This document shows positions 16,310-23,906 of a stretch of DNA of 64,000 nt, one piece after another (the stretch's first letter is position 1; every line of letters starts with the position of its first letter). The DNA is from an uncultured Acidobacteriia bacterium (GTDB lineage: Bacteria > Acidobacteriota > Terriglobia > Bryobacterales > Bryobacteraceae), in NCBI GenBank assembly GCA_903900705.1, contig CAIUOG010000131.1, forward strand, positions 1 through 64,000. Reading direction: 5' to 3'. Under the pieces are notes generated by a model, which saw only the letters and a list, made by a program, of their open reading frames with translations, was not told the origin of the DNA and did no database searches. Made by a program: the position numbers and the translations under genes.

Positions 16310-18091
16310 TCAGAGGCCCTTGCCGGTGAGCAACCGCGCCAGCACGGGCAGCGGCACCGCGCCCTCTTTGAGCGCCTGATTGTGGAAGTCATGCAGGTTG
16401 AAGGCCGCGCCCCTGGTGGTCTTCACGAGTTCGCGCACGCGCAGCCAGTCCCGCCAGCCGACGAAGTACATGGGCAACTGGGCGGAGGAAAGTTTGGCGC
16501 GCTGCAGCTTTTCGACTGCCTCCTCGTGTTCCTGAAAGGTTGATTTTTCCATGAGATCCATGGCCTGTTCCTCGGTCATGCGATTGGTCTGTAGGCGGAT
16601 ATCGAGGATGGCGTTGGCGTCCACGCGCAGTTCCTGTTTCAGCAGAGACAGGCGCAATTCCGGGGAGTTGTCGAGAAACCCTTCGTCGAGCATGACCTGC
16701 GTGATGTACTGCGCCCAGCCTTCCACACAGGGGCCATTGCCGAAGAGCGACCGCAGCGCGCGGCGCGTCTTCGAAGGCATGTCGTTGGCGAATTCGGCCT
16801 GCACGTAGTGGCCGGGCATGGCTTCATGCACCACCAGAAGACGCAGGTTGTAAGCGTTGTATTCACGGAGCTTCGATTCCACCCGTTCCCTGGCCCAGTC
16901 CGCCGGAATGGGTGTGAGCCAGAAGAACGCGCCCAACTGCGGTTCGAGCGCCGGGGCGGGATTGAAGCCGCCCACCGGGTAGCCGCCGCGCTGGAACTCC
17001 GGCGTGGGAATGATCCGCAGATTGTCGCCCCTGGGCATGGTGAGCAGGTTCTTCCCGATGGCAAAGGCGCGCGCTTCGGCCAGGTCTTTGTTGGCATCGG
17101 CGAAGTAGCCGGCGGGGGTGGAGTGGTCCTGCGCGATATGGTCGAGCACTTCGCTGATGACCTTGTTTTCACGGTCGACACCCTGCAGGTCAGCGTGCGC
17201 ACCGTGCGCGCCGAACCACTTCTCATGCAGCGGGAGGCTGATTTCGAGCATTTTCGCCCGGACTTCTTTGAGCCGGGTTTCCGCGTCGGCGAGCACCTGG
17301 TCGGGTGTGCGGTCTGTCGCCAGCGCGAGCCGGAATTTGGTGGCGTACTGGTCTCCGAGACGCCAGTCTGTGGCGCCGGGACCCCGCATGGGGCGATTCA
17401 TCATCTCCGTCGCCATGAAGCGGTTGAACGCCCGCAGCGCGTCGAGCGCCGGCCCGGCCGCGGCATCATAGGCGGCCTTCATTTCGGCGGGCGCATTCTT
17501 CCGCAGCAGGCCGTCCACCAGCCCAATGTTGCCGTCGTTTTCCTCCTGCGCCACTTTGGCCCACAGGGGTGGCACGCCGACCAACTGCCGCCGCGCGGTA
17601 TCCACAAATGCGGGAATCTTTTCAAGCCTGGCGATCAGGTGACGGTAGCGAACTTCCTTTGGAGCGTATTCGAGGGCGAGGGGGCTGAACAGCGCGGTTC
17701 CCAGCAGTTCCACATAGCTTTGGGGACTCTTTCGCCAGGATTGCGCCACGTCCGTGTCGAACAGAGCGAGTCCGATCTGGTAATCGATCATGTCGTAATC
17801 GGCGCGGTCTTCGGGGCTCAGCGCTTCGCGGTCAAATGCTTCCATGCGTTTGTGCAGTTCAACGAAGTAGTTTCGCTGTTTCTGGATGGTGCGGAAGCTC
17901 AGATCGTCCAGCGCGGTATCGAAATCCTCACCCGCGAACTTGTGGAGCCCCTGGGATGACGCACCGACCGGGGAGAACGACAGTATGGTGTAGACCGCTT
18001 CTTCCGAAAGCTTCGCGAAGTCCGCCGGAGGCGTCTTTCGCGAGCAGGCAACGCAGAGCAGGCAAACCGGCAGGAGCGCGAGGATTCTCAT
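16310..18091 (-). CDS. DUF885 family lipoprotein, putative metallopeptidase
   Basis: This 593-residue protein starts with a lipoprotein-type signal (MRILALLPVCLLCVACSRK, probable lipid-bearing Cys16). It is a DUF885 member: the hallmark HEAMPGHYVQAEF, an HExxxGH variant of a zinc-peptidase helix, lies near residue 425. Further conserved blocks are LIARLEKIPAFVDTARRQL, the EGWAQYI segment and DIRLQTNRMTEEQAMDLM near the C-terminus. DUF885 proteins are thought to be periplasmic or surface carboxypeptidase/oligopeptidase-like enzymes; the reaction here is inferred. It is divergent from lpxD with only about 31 bases between the starts. Confidence 0.88.
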   Translation of the reverse strand: MRILALLPVCLLCVACSRKTPPADFAKLSEEAVYTILSFSPVGASSQGLHKFAGEDFDTALDDLSFRTIQKQRNYFVELHKRMEAFDREALSPEDRADYDMIDYQIGLALFDTDVAQSWRKSPQSYVELLGTALFSPLALEYAPKEVRYRHLIARLEKIPAFVDTARRQLVGVPPLWAKVAQEENDGNIGLVDGLLRKNAPAEMKAAYDAAAGPALDALRAFNRFMATEMMNRPMRGPGATDWRLGDQYATKFRLALATDRTPDQVLADAETRLKEVRAKMLEISLPLHEKWFGAHGAHADLQGVDRENKVISEVLDHIAQDHSTPAGYFADANKDLAEARAFAIGKNLLTMPRGDNLRIIPTPEFQRGGYPVGGFNPAPALEPQLGAFFWLTPIPADWARERVESKLREYNAYNLRLLVVHEAMPGHYVQAEFANDMPSKTRRALRSLFGNGPCVEGWAQYITQVMLDEGFLDNSPELRLSLLKQELRVDANAILDIRLQTNRMTEEQAMDLMEKSTFQEHEEAVEKLQRAKLSSAQLPMYFVGWRDWLRVRELVKTTRGAAFNLHDFHNQALKEGAVPLPVLARLLTGKGL

Positions 18092-18122
18092 TCGTACTGA
18101 ATTATAGGGCTAAGCTAGGGAT

Positions 18123-19121
18123 TTGAGGCCACCACAAACAGCTGCCGCGTTAGCCGCACTTCTTAAACTGCCGTGCCGGGGCGATGGCTCCCGGGTGATT
18201 GAGGGCGCGGCCGCGCTTGAAGCCGCCGAAGCGGGCGAACTTTCGTTTGTCTCATCGCCAAAGTACTTCGCCGCGGCGCGCGCTTCCGCCGCGGGTTGCC
18301 TGATCGGGCCGCCGGAGTACGAGGAAAGCGGGAGCCAGACGATTCTCGAATCGCCGCAACCACGTGCCCATTTTGCGGCCGCTCTCCAGATCCTTTATCC
18401 TGCGCCGCGCCTCGCGCCCGGCATTGACCCGAATGCGATGGTTGACGGGATGGCGTCGATCGATCCGAGCGCGGAGATCGGCCCCGGAGCTGTGATTGCG
18501 CGGGGAGCGGTTATCCATGCGCATGTGCGCGTGGGCGCTGGTTGCTGCATCGGGGAAGACACGGTGGTGGGGGAGAGGACGATTCTGCATCCCCGCGTGA
18601 CGCTCTATCACCGGGTTTCGGTGGGCGCGCGCTGCATTCTCCATTCCGGCGTTGTGGTTGGCGCCGATGGCTTCGGCTTTGAGCTGGCCGGCGGGCGTTA
18701 TCACAAGGTTCCCCAGGTGGGCACGGTCACCATCGGAAACGATGTGGAACTGGGCGCGAACACCTGCGTCGACCGGGCGACGCTGGGGGCAACCGTGATC
18801 GGGGATGGCGCCAAGCTGGACAACATGGTCCATATCGCGCACAACTGCCGGATCGGTAAACACGTTGTGATCGCGGCGCAGACGGGTCTGGCGGGTGGCG
18901 TGAGCATTGGCGATTATGCGGTGGTGGGCGGCCAGGTGGGCGTGGGCGATAAAGCGCGGATCGAAGCCAGGGCAATTATCGGTTCCGGCGCCGGGATTCT
19001 GACTTCGAAGATTGTGCGGGCGGGTGAGCCGGTGTGGGGGACGCCCGCTCGTCCGCTGCGGCAGTATCTGGCGCAGCTCGCCGTGGTTTCCCGTCTGGCC
19101 AAACGACGCGGGAGCCAGTAA
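18123..19121 (+). CDS. lpxD: UDP-3-O-acylglucosamine N-acyltransferase
   Basis: LpxD adds the N-linked hydroxyacyl chain in lipid A synthesis. The 332-residue protein has the family's N-terminal uridine-binding domain (GDGSRVIEGAAALEAAEAGE, LSFVSSPKYFAAA) and a left-handed beta-helix of hexapeptide repeats (residues 105-310, such as IGPGAVIARGAVI and IGNDVELGANTCVDRATLG). The active-site histidine is in NMVHIAHNCRIG. The start is a TTG at 18123 preceded by TAGGGA; it gives the normal N-terminus and no ATG alternative fits. The neighbouring genes are not the usual fabZ/lpxA set. Confidence 0.95.
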   Translation: MRPPQTAAALAALLKLPCRGDGSRVIEGAAALEAAEAGELSFVSSPKYFAAARASAAGCLIGPPEYEESGSQTILESPQPRAHFAAALQILYPAPRLAPGIDPNAMVDGMASIDPSAEIGPGAVIARGAVIHAHVRVGAGCCIGEDTVVGERTILHPRVTLYHRVSVGARCILHSGVVVGADGFGFELAGGRYHKVPQVGTVTIGNDVELGANTCVDRATLGATVIGDGAKLDNMVHIAHNCRIGKHVVIAAQTGLAGGVSIGDYAVVGGQVGVGDKARIEARAIIGSGAGILTSKIVRAGEPVWGTPARPLRQYLAQLAVVSRLAKRRGSQ

Positions 19122-19122
19122 C

Positions 19123-19782
19123 GTGCTGGTGGTGGTGGGCGGGCACTCGCGCAGCGTCGGGAAGACTTCGGTGGTCTGCGGCATCATTCGGGGATTGCCG
19201 GAACTCGGCTGGACGGCCGTGAAGATCACGCAGTTCGGCCACCGGGTCTGCTCGGCTGACGGGGCGCCCTGCGCGTGCGAAGATCCGAGGCATCCGGTCG
19301 CCATTTCCGAAGAACGGGGCGAGATGCCGGCGACGGATTCCGGGAGGTTCCTTGCGGCGGGTGCGCGCCGGTCTTTCTGGGTTCGGACTCCGGCGGGTCG
19401 CCTTGCGGAGGCTTTGCCGCGTCTGCGCCGGATCCTGGCTGATGCCGGGAACGTGATCGTGGAGTCGAACAGCCTGCTCGGTTTTCTCAAGCCGGATCTC
19501 TATCTGCTGGTGGCGGATGGCGCGGTGACGGATTTCAAGGCTTCCAGCCTGCGCTTTCTGGATCGCGCCGGCTATCTTGTGGCGACGTCGGGAGCGCCGC
19601 TGGTCTGGCCGTCCGTGCCGCCTCGTTTGCTGCGGGGAAAGCGGGTTTTGCGGGCGGACCCTCCCGCCTATGAAAACGAAGATCTGCGGCTAATCCTTTC
19701 CCGGCTTTCGTCCGATAGACAGGTGCATGACTGCACAGACACTCGACCGATCCACCTCGACGACACGGATTCCCGGAGTTGA
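19123..19782 (+). CDS. P-loop NTPase, distantly MobB-like
   Basis: This 219-residue protein starts at a GTG one base after the lpxD stop. The N-terminus is a P-loop, VVVGGHSRSVGKTSVVCGI (GxxxxGKT/S), followed by AVKITQFGH, the layout of MobB-like and dethiobiotin-synthetase-like NTPases in which a second strand is followed by a K-x-x-x-H element. IVESNSLLGFLKPDLYLLV resembles the Walker B and switch region. It has four cysteines (RVCSADGAPCACED holds three), an unusual cluster just after the putative switch that might bind metal. No molybdenum genes are present in the window, so the MobB name is only a fold-level guess. The 3' end overlaps cheW by 56 bases. Confidence 0.65.
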   Translation: MLVVVGGHSRSVGKTSVVCGIIRGLPELGWTAVKITQFGHRVCSADGAPCACEDPRHPVAISEERGEMPATDSGRFLAAGARRSFWVRTPAGRLAEALPRLRRILADAGNVIVESNSLLGFLKPDLYLLVADGAVTDFKASSLRFLDRAGYLVATSGAPLVWPSVPPRLLRGKRVLRADPPAYENEDLRLILSRLSSDRQVHDCTDTRPIHLDDTDSRS

Positions 19783-20296
19783 CCTCAAAACGGTTGACCT
19801 CAAAACGGTTGACCCCAAAACGGTTGACCCCAGAGCGGGCAAGTACCTCACCTTCAAACTCGGCAAGGAAGAATTTGGCATCCAGGTTCTCCGCGTCAAA
19901 GAGATCATGGGCGTGCAGGACATTACGGCGGTGCCGGGCACGCCGCCCCACCTCAAGGGGGTGCTCAACCTGCGCGGGAAGATCATCCCGGTGGTGGACT
20001 TGCGGCTGAAATTCGCGTTTCCGGACGCTCCGTTTACCCAGACCACGTGCATTGTGGTGGTGCAGGTATTGCAGGAGAGCGAGACCTCGATGATTGGTCT
20101 GATTGTCGACGGCGTCTGTGAGGTGCTGAACCTGGCGGCCTCCGATATCGAGAACCCGCCGGACTTTGGCGAAGGTGTCGATACCCCGTTCGTCCTCGGA
20201 ATCGCGATGGTGAAGGGCGGGGTGAAGATCCTGCTGAAGATTGAAGACGTGCTGACGCTTCAGGAACTGCGCGGATTGTCGAGTCTGGTCCAGTAG
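19727..20296 (+). CDS. CheW-family chemotaxis adaptor
   Basis: This 189-residue protein has a CheW domain from about residue 38. YLTFKLGKEEFGIQVLRVKEIM, the V-P-G-T-P-P-H-L-K-G-V-L-N-L-R-G block and IPVVDLRLKF are diagnostic. CheW links receptors to the histidine kinase CheA. No cheA or receptor gene lies nearby. The N-terminal 37 residues are a non-domain extension containing pentapeptide repeats VDLKT-VDLKT-VDPKT-VDP made by a 15-bp tandem repeat. The gene overlaps the NTPase upstream by 56 bases and the convergent glycosyltransferase by 37 bases. Confidence 0.93.
   Translation: MTAQTLDRSTSTTRIPGVDLKTVDLKTVDPKTVDPRAGKYLTFKLGKEEFGIQVLRVKEIMGVQDITAVPGTPPHLKGVLNLRGKIIPVVDLRLKFAFPDAPFTQTTCIVVVQVLQESETSMIGLIVDGVCEVLNLAASDIENPPDFGEGVDTPFVLGIAMVKGGVKILLKIEDVLTLQELRGLSSLVQ
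19778..19831 (+). repeat. 15-bp in-frame tandem repeat in cheW
   Basis: The unit GTTGACCTCAAAACG occurs at 19778-19792 and 19793-19807, then with one change (CTC to CCC) at 19808-19822, and is followed by a partial copy to 19831. It encodes VDLKT, VDLKT, VDPKT, VDP before the CheW domain. It probably arose by replication slippage. The first five bases of the repeat also lie in the overlapping end of the NTPase gene. Confidence 0.95.
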
Positions 20297-21033
20297 CCGG
20301 CGGGCGGGGCCCAGACCCTCGGATCGGTGGTCCGGAACAGCGTCACGACTGGTGTACCCACCGCGGCGGCGAGGTGGGAGATACCGGAATCGTTGCCGAC
20401 GAATACCCGGGCGCCGCGCAACCAGCAGGCGAGGTCATAGAGGTCTGGTATCCGAATTGCGCCCGGCAGATCCTCCTCGGGTCCGCAGATCCAGTGAACC
20501 GGCATCTGCCTGCCGAGCCGATCGGCGGCATCGCGAAAGACCTCCATAGGCGCACGCTTTGCCGCGTTGCTTGCAAAGGGGTGGATTGCGGCGAAAGTCC
20601 TGTCAACCGCGGGGCAGGGAATCGAGGGGAACCGGGAGGTTGGTGTCCCTCCCAGGGTCCGCGCCTGCCGATTGTAAAAATCCGCCGCCGGACAGGACCC
20701 GTCCGGCAGAGCGGGCAGGAATTCCACGGGAAGAGCCAGCTTTGCCATCAATTGGCGAAAGTCCGGCCGGTTCGACCCATACCAGGAAATGATCGAGTCG
20801 AAGCGCCTCAGCCTTTCGATGACATCATCGGACGGCAGAAACCCCAGCCTGTCCAGCCCGGACGAGATGATGGACCGCGCGGAATCCGCGAAACGGGCGA
20901 GCGGAACGTTTTGTCCGGCGCACCAGACTTCCGTGTAATCCCCCCGCGTGTAATCCCCCCGCAGCGATTCGAGCGCCGGCAGACTCAGGACGAAATCCCC
21001 GATTGCGCCCGGACGAATCAAAAGCCGTTGCAT
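20260..21033 (-). CDS. glycosyltransferase family 9 (heptosyltransferase-like)
   Basis: This 257-residue protein has the GT9 layout: MQRLLIRPGAIGDFVLSLPA at the N-terminus (the GDxV/L motif), an HPFASNAAKRAPMEVFRD block and the acceptor-side VGNDSGISHLAAAVGTPVVTLF (the D-S-G-x-x-H motif). Family 9 enzymes add heptose or related sugars to LPS core. It is shorter than the usual 320-350 residues, mostly in the linker between the two Rossmann halves. The start at 21033 is preferred to a longer frame that would cross the divergent cysM start. It holds a 15-bp tandem repeat (RGDYT RGDYT). The 3' end overlaps cheW by 37 bases. Confidence 0.85.
   Translation of the reverse strand: MQRLLIRPGAIGDFVLSLPALESLRGDYTRGDYTEVWCAGQNVPLARFADSARSIISSGLDRLGFLPSDDVIERLRRFDSIISWYGSNRPDFRQLMAKLALPVEFLPALPDGSCPAADFYNRQARTLGGTPTSRFPSIPCPAVDRTFAAIHPFASNAAKRAPMEVFRDAADRLGRQMPVHWICGPEEDLPGAIRIPDLYDLACWLRGARVFVGNDSGISHLAAAVGTPVVTLFRTTDPRVWAPPAGYWTRLDNPRSS
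20932..20961 (-). repeat. 15-bp in-frame tandem duplication in the GT9 gene
   Basis: Two perfect copies of CGTGTAATCCCCCCG occupy 20932-20946 and 20947-20961 on the plus strand. Read on the coding (minus) strand they give the repeated pentapeptide GDYTR/GDYTE. The duplicated residues lie between the first Rossmann motif and the next strand and would only extend a loop. Confidence 0.95.
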
Positions 21034-21081
21034 CCAAAACTCCTCACCATGAATCCCTGAAAACGAATCCCTAATTGTAAG

Positions 21082-22035
21082 ATGGAGATAGTCCAGATTC
21101 CCCCGATGATCCCATCCAAGGCCCACGACGTCATCAGTCATATCGGCAATACGCCGCTGCTGCGCCTTGCGCGACTGACCGCGGATCTGCCGGGAATCGA
21201 GATCTACGGCAAGGCCGAATACTTCAACCCCGGCGGGTCCGTCAAAGACCGGCCAGCGCTGAATATGATTCTGGAAGGCGAGAAGGCCGGACAGCTGAAG
21301 CCGGGCAAGATCCTGCTCGATTCGACCAGCGGGAATACGGGGATTGCCTACGCCATGCTGGGCGCGGCCCGGGGGTATAAAGTCCGCCTCTGCCTTCCCC
21401 AGAATGCGTCACCGGAGCGGAAGAAAATTCTGCGGGCATACGGTGCGGAACTGATTCTGACGCCCGGCGCCGAGGGTTCGGACGGTTCGATTCGAAAGGT
21501 TCGCGAGGTCTATGCCGCCGATCCGGACCTCTATTTCTACCCCGATCAGTACAGTAACCCGGCCAACTGGCAGGCGCACTTCCAGACCACCGGCCCGGAA
21601 ATCATGGCACAGACCGAGGGCCGGATCACGCATTTCGTCACCCTGATGGGCACCAGTGGCACCTTCATCGGTACGTCGAGGCGTTTGCGGCAGGACATGC
21701 CGCAGGTGGAATGTATTTCGGCGCAGCCCTCCACCGGATTTCACGGCCTCGAAGGCACCAAGCACATGCCGACTGCGATTGTCCCGGCGATCTACGATGA
21801 AACCGTCGCCAGCCGCAACGTCTGGGTCGAGACGGAAGACGCATATAGAATGGTGCGGAAGCTCGCTCACAGCGAAGGGCTGCTGGTCGGCATCTCCGCC
21901 GGCGGCAATGTGAGCGCGGCGTTGAAGCTCGGTCGCGAACTGCATGCCCAGGGCAAAGAGGCGGTGATTGTGACCGTGCTGTGCGATGGCGCCGACAAAT
22001 ATCTGTCCGAGCATTTCTGGGAAGAAGCTGAATGA
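21082..22035 (+). CDS. cysteine synthase (CysM type)
   Basis: This 317-residue PLP enzyme of the cysteine synthase family has a PLP lysine in NPGGSVKDRPA (K55), a phosphate-binding STSGNTGIAYA and MGTSGTFIGTSRRL for the beta-replacement loop, and ends like CysM rather than CysK. It joins a sulfur donor to O-acetylserine or O-phosphoserine. The next three genes encode a JAMM protease, a MoaD/ThiS-type sulfur carrier and an E1-rhodanese protein. This is the arrangement of the carrier-dependent cysteine pathway known from Mycobacterium (CysM, Mec+, CysO, MoeZ), so the enzyme probably uses the carrier thiocarboxylate rather than free sulfide. An ATG at 21106 is a possible alternative start. Its stop overlaps the next start (ATGA). 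Confidence 0.9.
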   Translation: MEIVQIPPMIPSKAHDVISHIGNTPLLRLARLTADLPGIEIYGKAEYFNPGGSVKDRPALNMILEGEKAGQLKPGKILLDSTSGNTGIAYAMLGAARGYKVRLCLPQNASPERKKILRAYGAELILTPGAEGSDGSIRKVREVYAADPDLYFYPDQYSNPANWQAHFQTTGPEIMAQTEGRITHFVTLMGTSGTFIGTSRRLRQDMPQVECISAQPSTGFHGLEGTKHMPTAIVPAIYDETVASRNVWVETEDAYRMVRKLAHSEGLLVGISAGGNVSAALKLGRELHAQGKEAVIVTVLCDGADKYLSEHFWEEAE

Positions 22036-22457
22036 TTCAAATTGAACGAAAACCCTGGCGCGAGATGGTGAATCACGCCCAGGCCGCATACCCGAACGAA
22101 TGCTGCGGCGCCATGATCGGCTCCATCGACGGTGATAACAAGACTGTCATTTATGCAATGGCGCTCGACAACGTCTCCGAAGGTTCGCAGCGCGCGCGGT
22201 ACGAACTGCGCCCCGAAGACCTGCTCCGCGCCGACCGCGAAGCCCGCGAGAAGAAGCTCGATCTGATCGGGATCTACCACTCCCACCCGGATTGTGGCGC
22301 TTATTTCTCCGACACCGATTTGCAGAACTCCTGCCCCTGGTACTCGTTCGTCGTCCTGTCGATTCAGGAGGGCAAGTTCAACCATGCCAACAGCTGGCTG
22401 CCGAACGCTGAACAGACCCACGCAGAGAAAGAGGAATTACTATGGCCCGAATCCTGA
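22032..22457 (+). CDS. M67/JAMM metalloprotease (Mec-like)
   Basis: This 141-residue protein has a complete JAMM zinc site: E23 in PNECCG, then H83-S-H85 in YHSHPDCGAYFSDTD with S93 and D96. In the mycobacterial pathway Mec+ releases cysteine from the CysO-cysteine adduct. Such proteases can also trim residues after the diglycine of a carrier precursor. Both roles are relevant because the adjacent carrier ends four residues past its GG. The start overlaps the cysM stop and the end overlaps the carrier gene by 16 bases, so this is a tightly coupled operon. Confidence 0.92.
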   Translation: MIQIERKPWREMVNHAQAAYPNECCGAMIGSIDGDNKTVIYAMALDNVSEGSQRARYELRPEDLLRADREAREKKLDLIGIYHSHPDCGAYFSDTDLQNSCPWYSFVVLSIQEGKFNHANSWLPNAEQTHAEKEELLWPES

Positions 22458-22726
22458 TCCCCACGCCCCTCCGCCAGTTTGCGGAGAAGAATGACAACGT
22501 TGAACTGCCCGGCGCAACCGTCGGAGAGGTTCTCTCCGCGCTCATCACGCGCTTTCCCGACCTGAAGAAGAACCTTTACAACGACGAAGGCAAGCTTCGC
22601 AGCTTCGTGAACGTTTATCTGAACGACGAAGATATCCGCTATATGAGCAAAGACGCGACGCCGGTTGCCGACAGCGATACGCTGTCCATCGTGCCGTCGA
22701 TCGCTGGCGGGGCCTATGGCGACTGA
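22442..22726 (+). CDS. MoaD/ThiS-family sulfur carrier (CysO-like) with extension after GG
   Basis: This 94-residue beta-grasp protein has a ubiquitin-like core with ILIPTPLRQFAEKNDNVEL and TVGEVLSALITRFPDLKKNL, then VNVYLNDEDIRYM and SDTLSIVPSIAGG. The family ends in a C-terminal Gly-Gly that is adenylated by an E1 enzyme and converted to a thiocarboxylate. Here the diglycine (codons at 22706-22711) is followed by AYGD before the stop, so the tail must be removed before activation, presumably by the JAMM protease encoded immediately upstream. The extra codons overlap the start of the E1 gene (ATG at 22716). Confidence 0.92.
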   Translation: MARILIPTPLRQFAEKNDNVELPGATVGEVLSALITRFPDLKKNLYNDEGKLRSFVNVYLNDEDIRYMSKDATPVADSDTLSIVPSIAGGAYGD

Positions 22727-23864
22727 GCTTTCAAAAGAAGAAATCCTTCGGTACAGCCGCCACCTGATCCTGCCGGAAGTCGGCATGGAAGGCCAGCTGA
22801 AGCTGAAGAACGCGAGCGTGCTGCTGATCGGCGCGGGCGGACTGGGTGCGCCTCTGGGGCTCTATCTTGCCGCCGCCGGCATTGGCCGCATCGGCATGGT
22901 GGACTTCGACGTGGTCGACTTCACCAACCTGCAGCGCCAGGTGATCCATGGCACGAAGGACGTGGGACGGCCGAAGCTTGATTCGGCGTTCGACAGCATG
23001 AAGGACATCAATCCTTACGTGCGGCTGGATCGGTATGAAGTGCCGATCACGAGCGAGAACGCCTTTGAGATCCTGAAGCCTTACGACATTGTGGTGGACG
23101 GGACTGACAATTTTCCCACCCGCTACCTGATCAACGATGCCTGCGTGCTGCTGAACAAGCCGAACGTCTATGGTTCAATCTTCCGGTTCGAGGGCCAGGC
23201 GACGATTTTTGCCACGGAAGGCGGCCCCTGCTATCGCTGCCTCTATCCCGAACCGCCACCGCCCGGTCTGGTGCCGAGCTGTGCGGAAGGCGGCGTGCTC
23301 GGCATCCTGCCCGGCATTATCGGCCTGATCCAGGCGACGGAGACCGTGAAGCTGATTCTCGGCATCGGGACGCCGCTCATTGGCCGCCTGATGCTGTATG
23401 ACGCTCTGGGGATGAAGTTCCGCGAACTCAAGCTCCGCCGGAACCCGGAATGTCCCATTTGTGGCGATGACCGGACGATTCATGAACTGATCGATTACCA
23501 TCAGTTTTGTGGTGTCCCTCAGACGCCCGTTCAGGAGATTGCCTTGTCCAGCGATATCGAACCGTCAGAAGTGAAAGCCAAGCTCGACCGTCACGACAAC
23601 TTCGTGCTGGTGGACGTGCGCGAGCCGCACGAGTACCAGATCGCGAAGATTCCGGGCGCGACGCTGATTCCATTGGGCGAACTGCCGAAACGGCTGAGCG
23701 AACTGAATCCGGCCGACGAGATCGTGATGCACTGCAAGATGGGTGGCCGCAGCGCGAAGGCCTGTGACCTGCTTCGTCAGAATGGCTATACCAAAGTCCG
23801 CAACATGACGGGTGGCATTACGAAGTGGAGCGACACGGTTGATTCGAGCGTTCCGAAGTATTAA
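22716..23864 (+). CDS. E1-like adenylyltransferase fused to rhodanese (MoeZ/MoeB type)
   Basis: This 382-residue protein has a ThiF/MoeB domain followed by a rhodanese domain. The ATP-binding glycine loop is LIGAGGLGAPLGLYLA, the N-R-Q activation segment is FTNLQRQVIHGTKDVG, a cysteine lies in VPSCAEGGVLGIL, and CPICGDDR is part of the zinc site. The rhodanese domain (about 290-382) has the active-site cysteine in VMHCKMGGRSAKA. It should adenylate the carrier's diglycine and deliver sulfane sulfur to make the thiocarboxylate. Its ATG lies inside the carrier gene, overlapping by 11 bases. Confidence 0.93.
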   Translation: MATELSKEEILRYSRHLILPEVGMEGQLKLKNASVLLIGAGGLGAPLGLYLAAAGIGRIGMVDFDVVDFTNLQRQVIHGTKDVGRPKLDSAFDSMKDINPYVRLDRYEVPITSENAFEILKPYDIVVDGTDNFPTRYLINDACVLLNKPNVYGSIFRFEGQATIFATEGGPCYRCLYPEPPPPGLVPSCAEGGVLGILPGIIGLIQATETVKLILGIGTPLIGRLMLYDALGMKFRELKLRRNPECPICGDDRTIHELIDYHQFCGVPQTPVQEIALSSDIEPSEVKAKLDRHDNFVLVDVREPHEYQIAKIPGATLIPLGELPKRLSELNPADEIVMHCKMGGRSAKACDLLRQNGYTKVRNMTGGITKWSDTVDSSVPKY

Positions 23865-23906
23865 ACCGCGGGACTGAAGCGGGACTGGCCAGAGCGGCCT
23901 GGTATT

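Noticed and set aside
19778-19831. Possible CRISPR-like repeats in the 15-bp units
   Set aside because: The units are directly adjacent without spacers and are in frame within cheW, so this is a simple tandem repeat.
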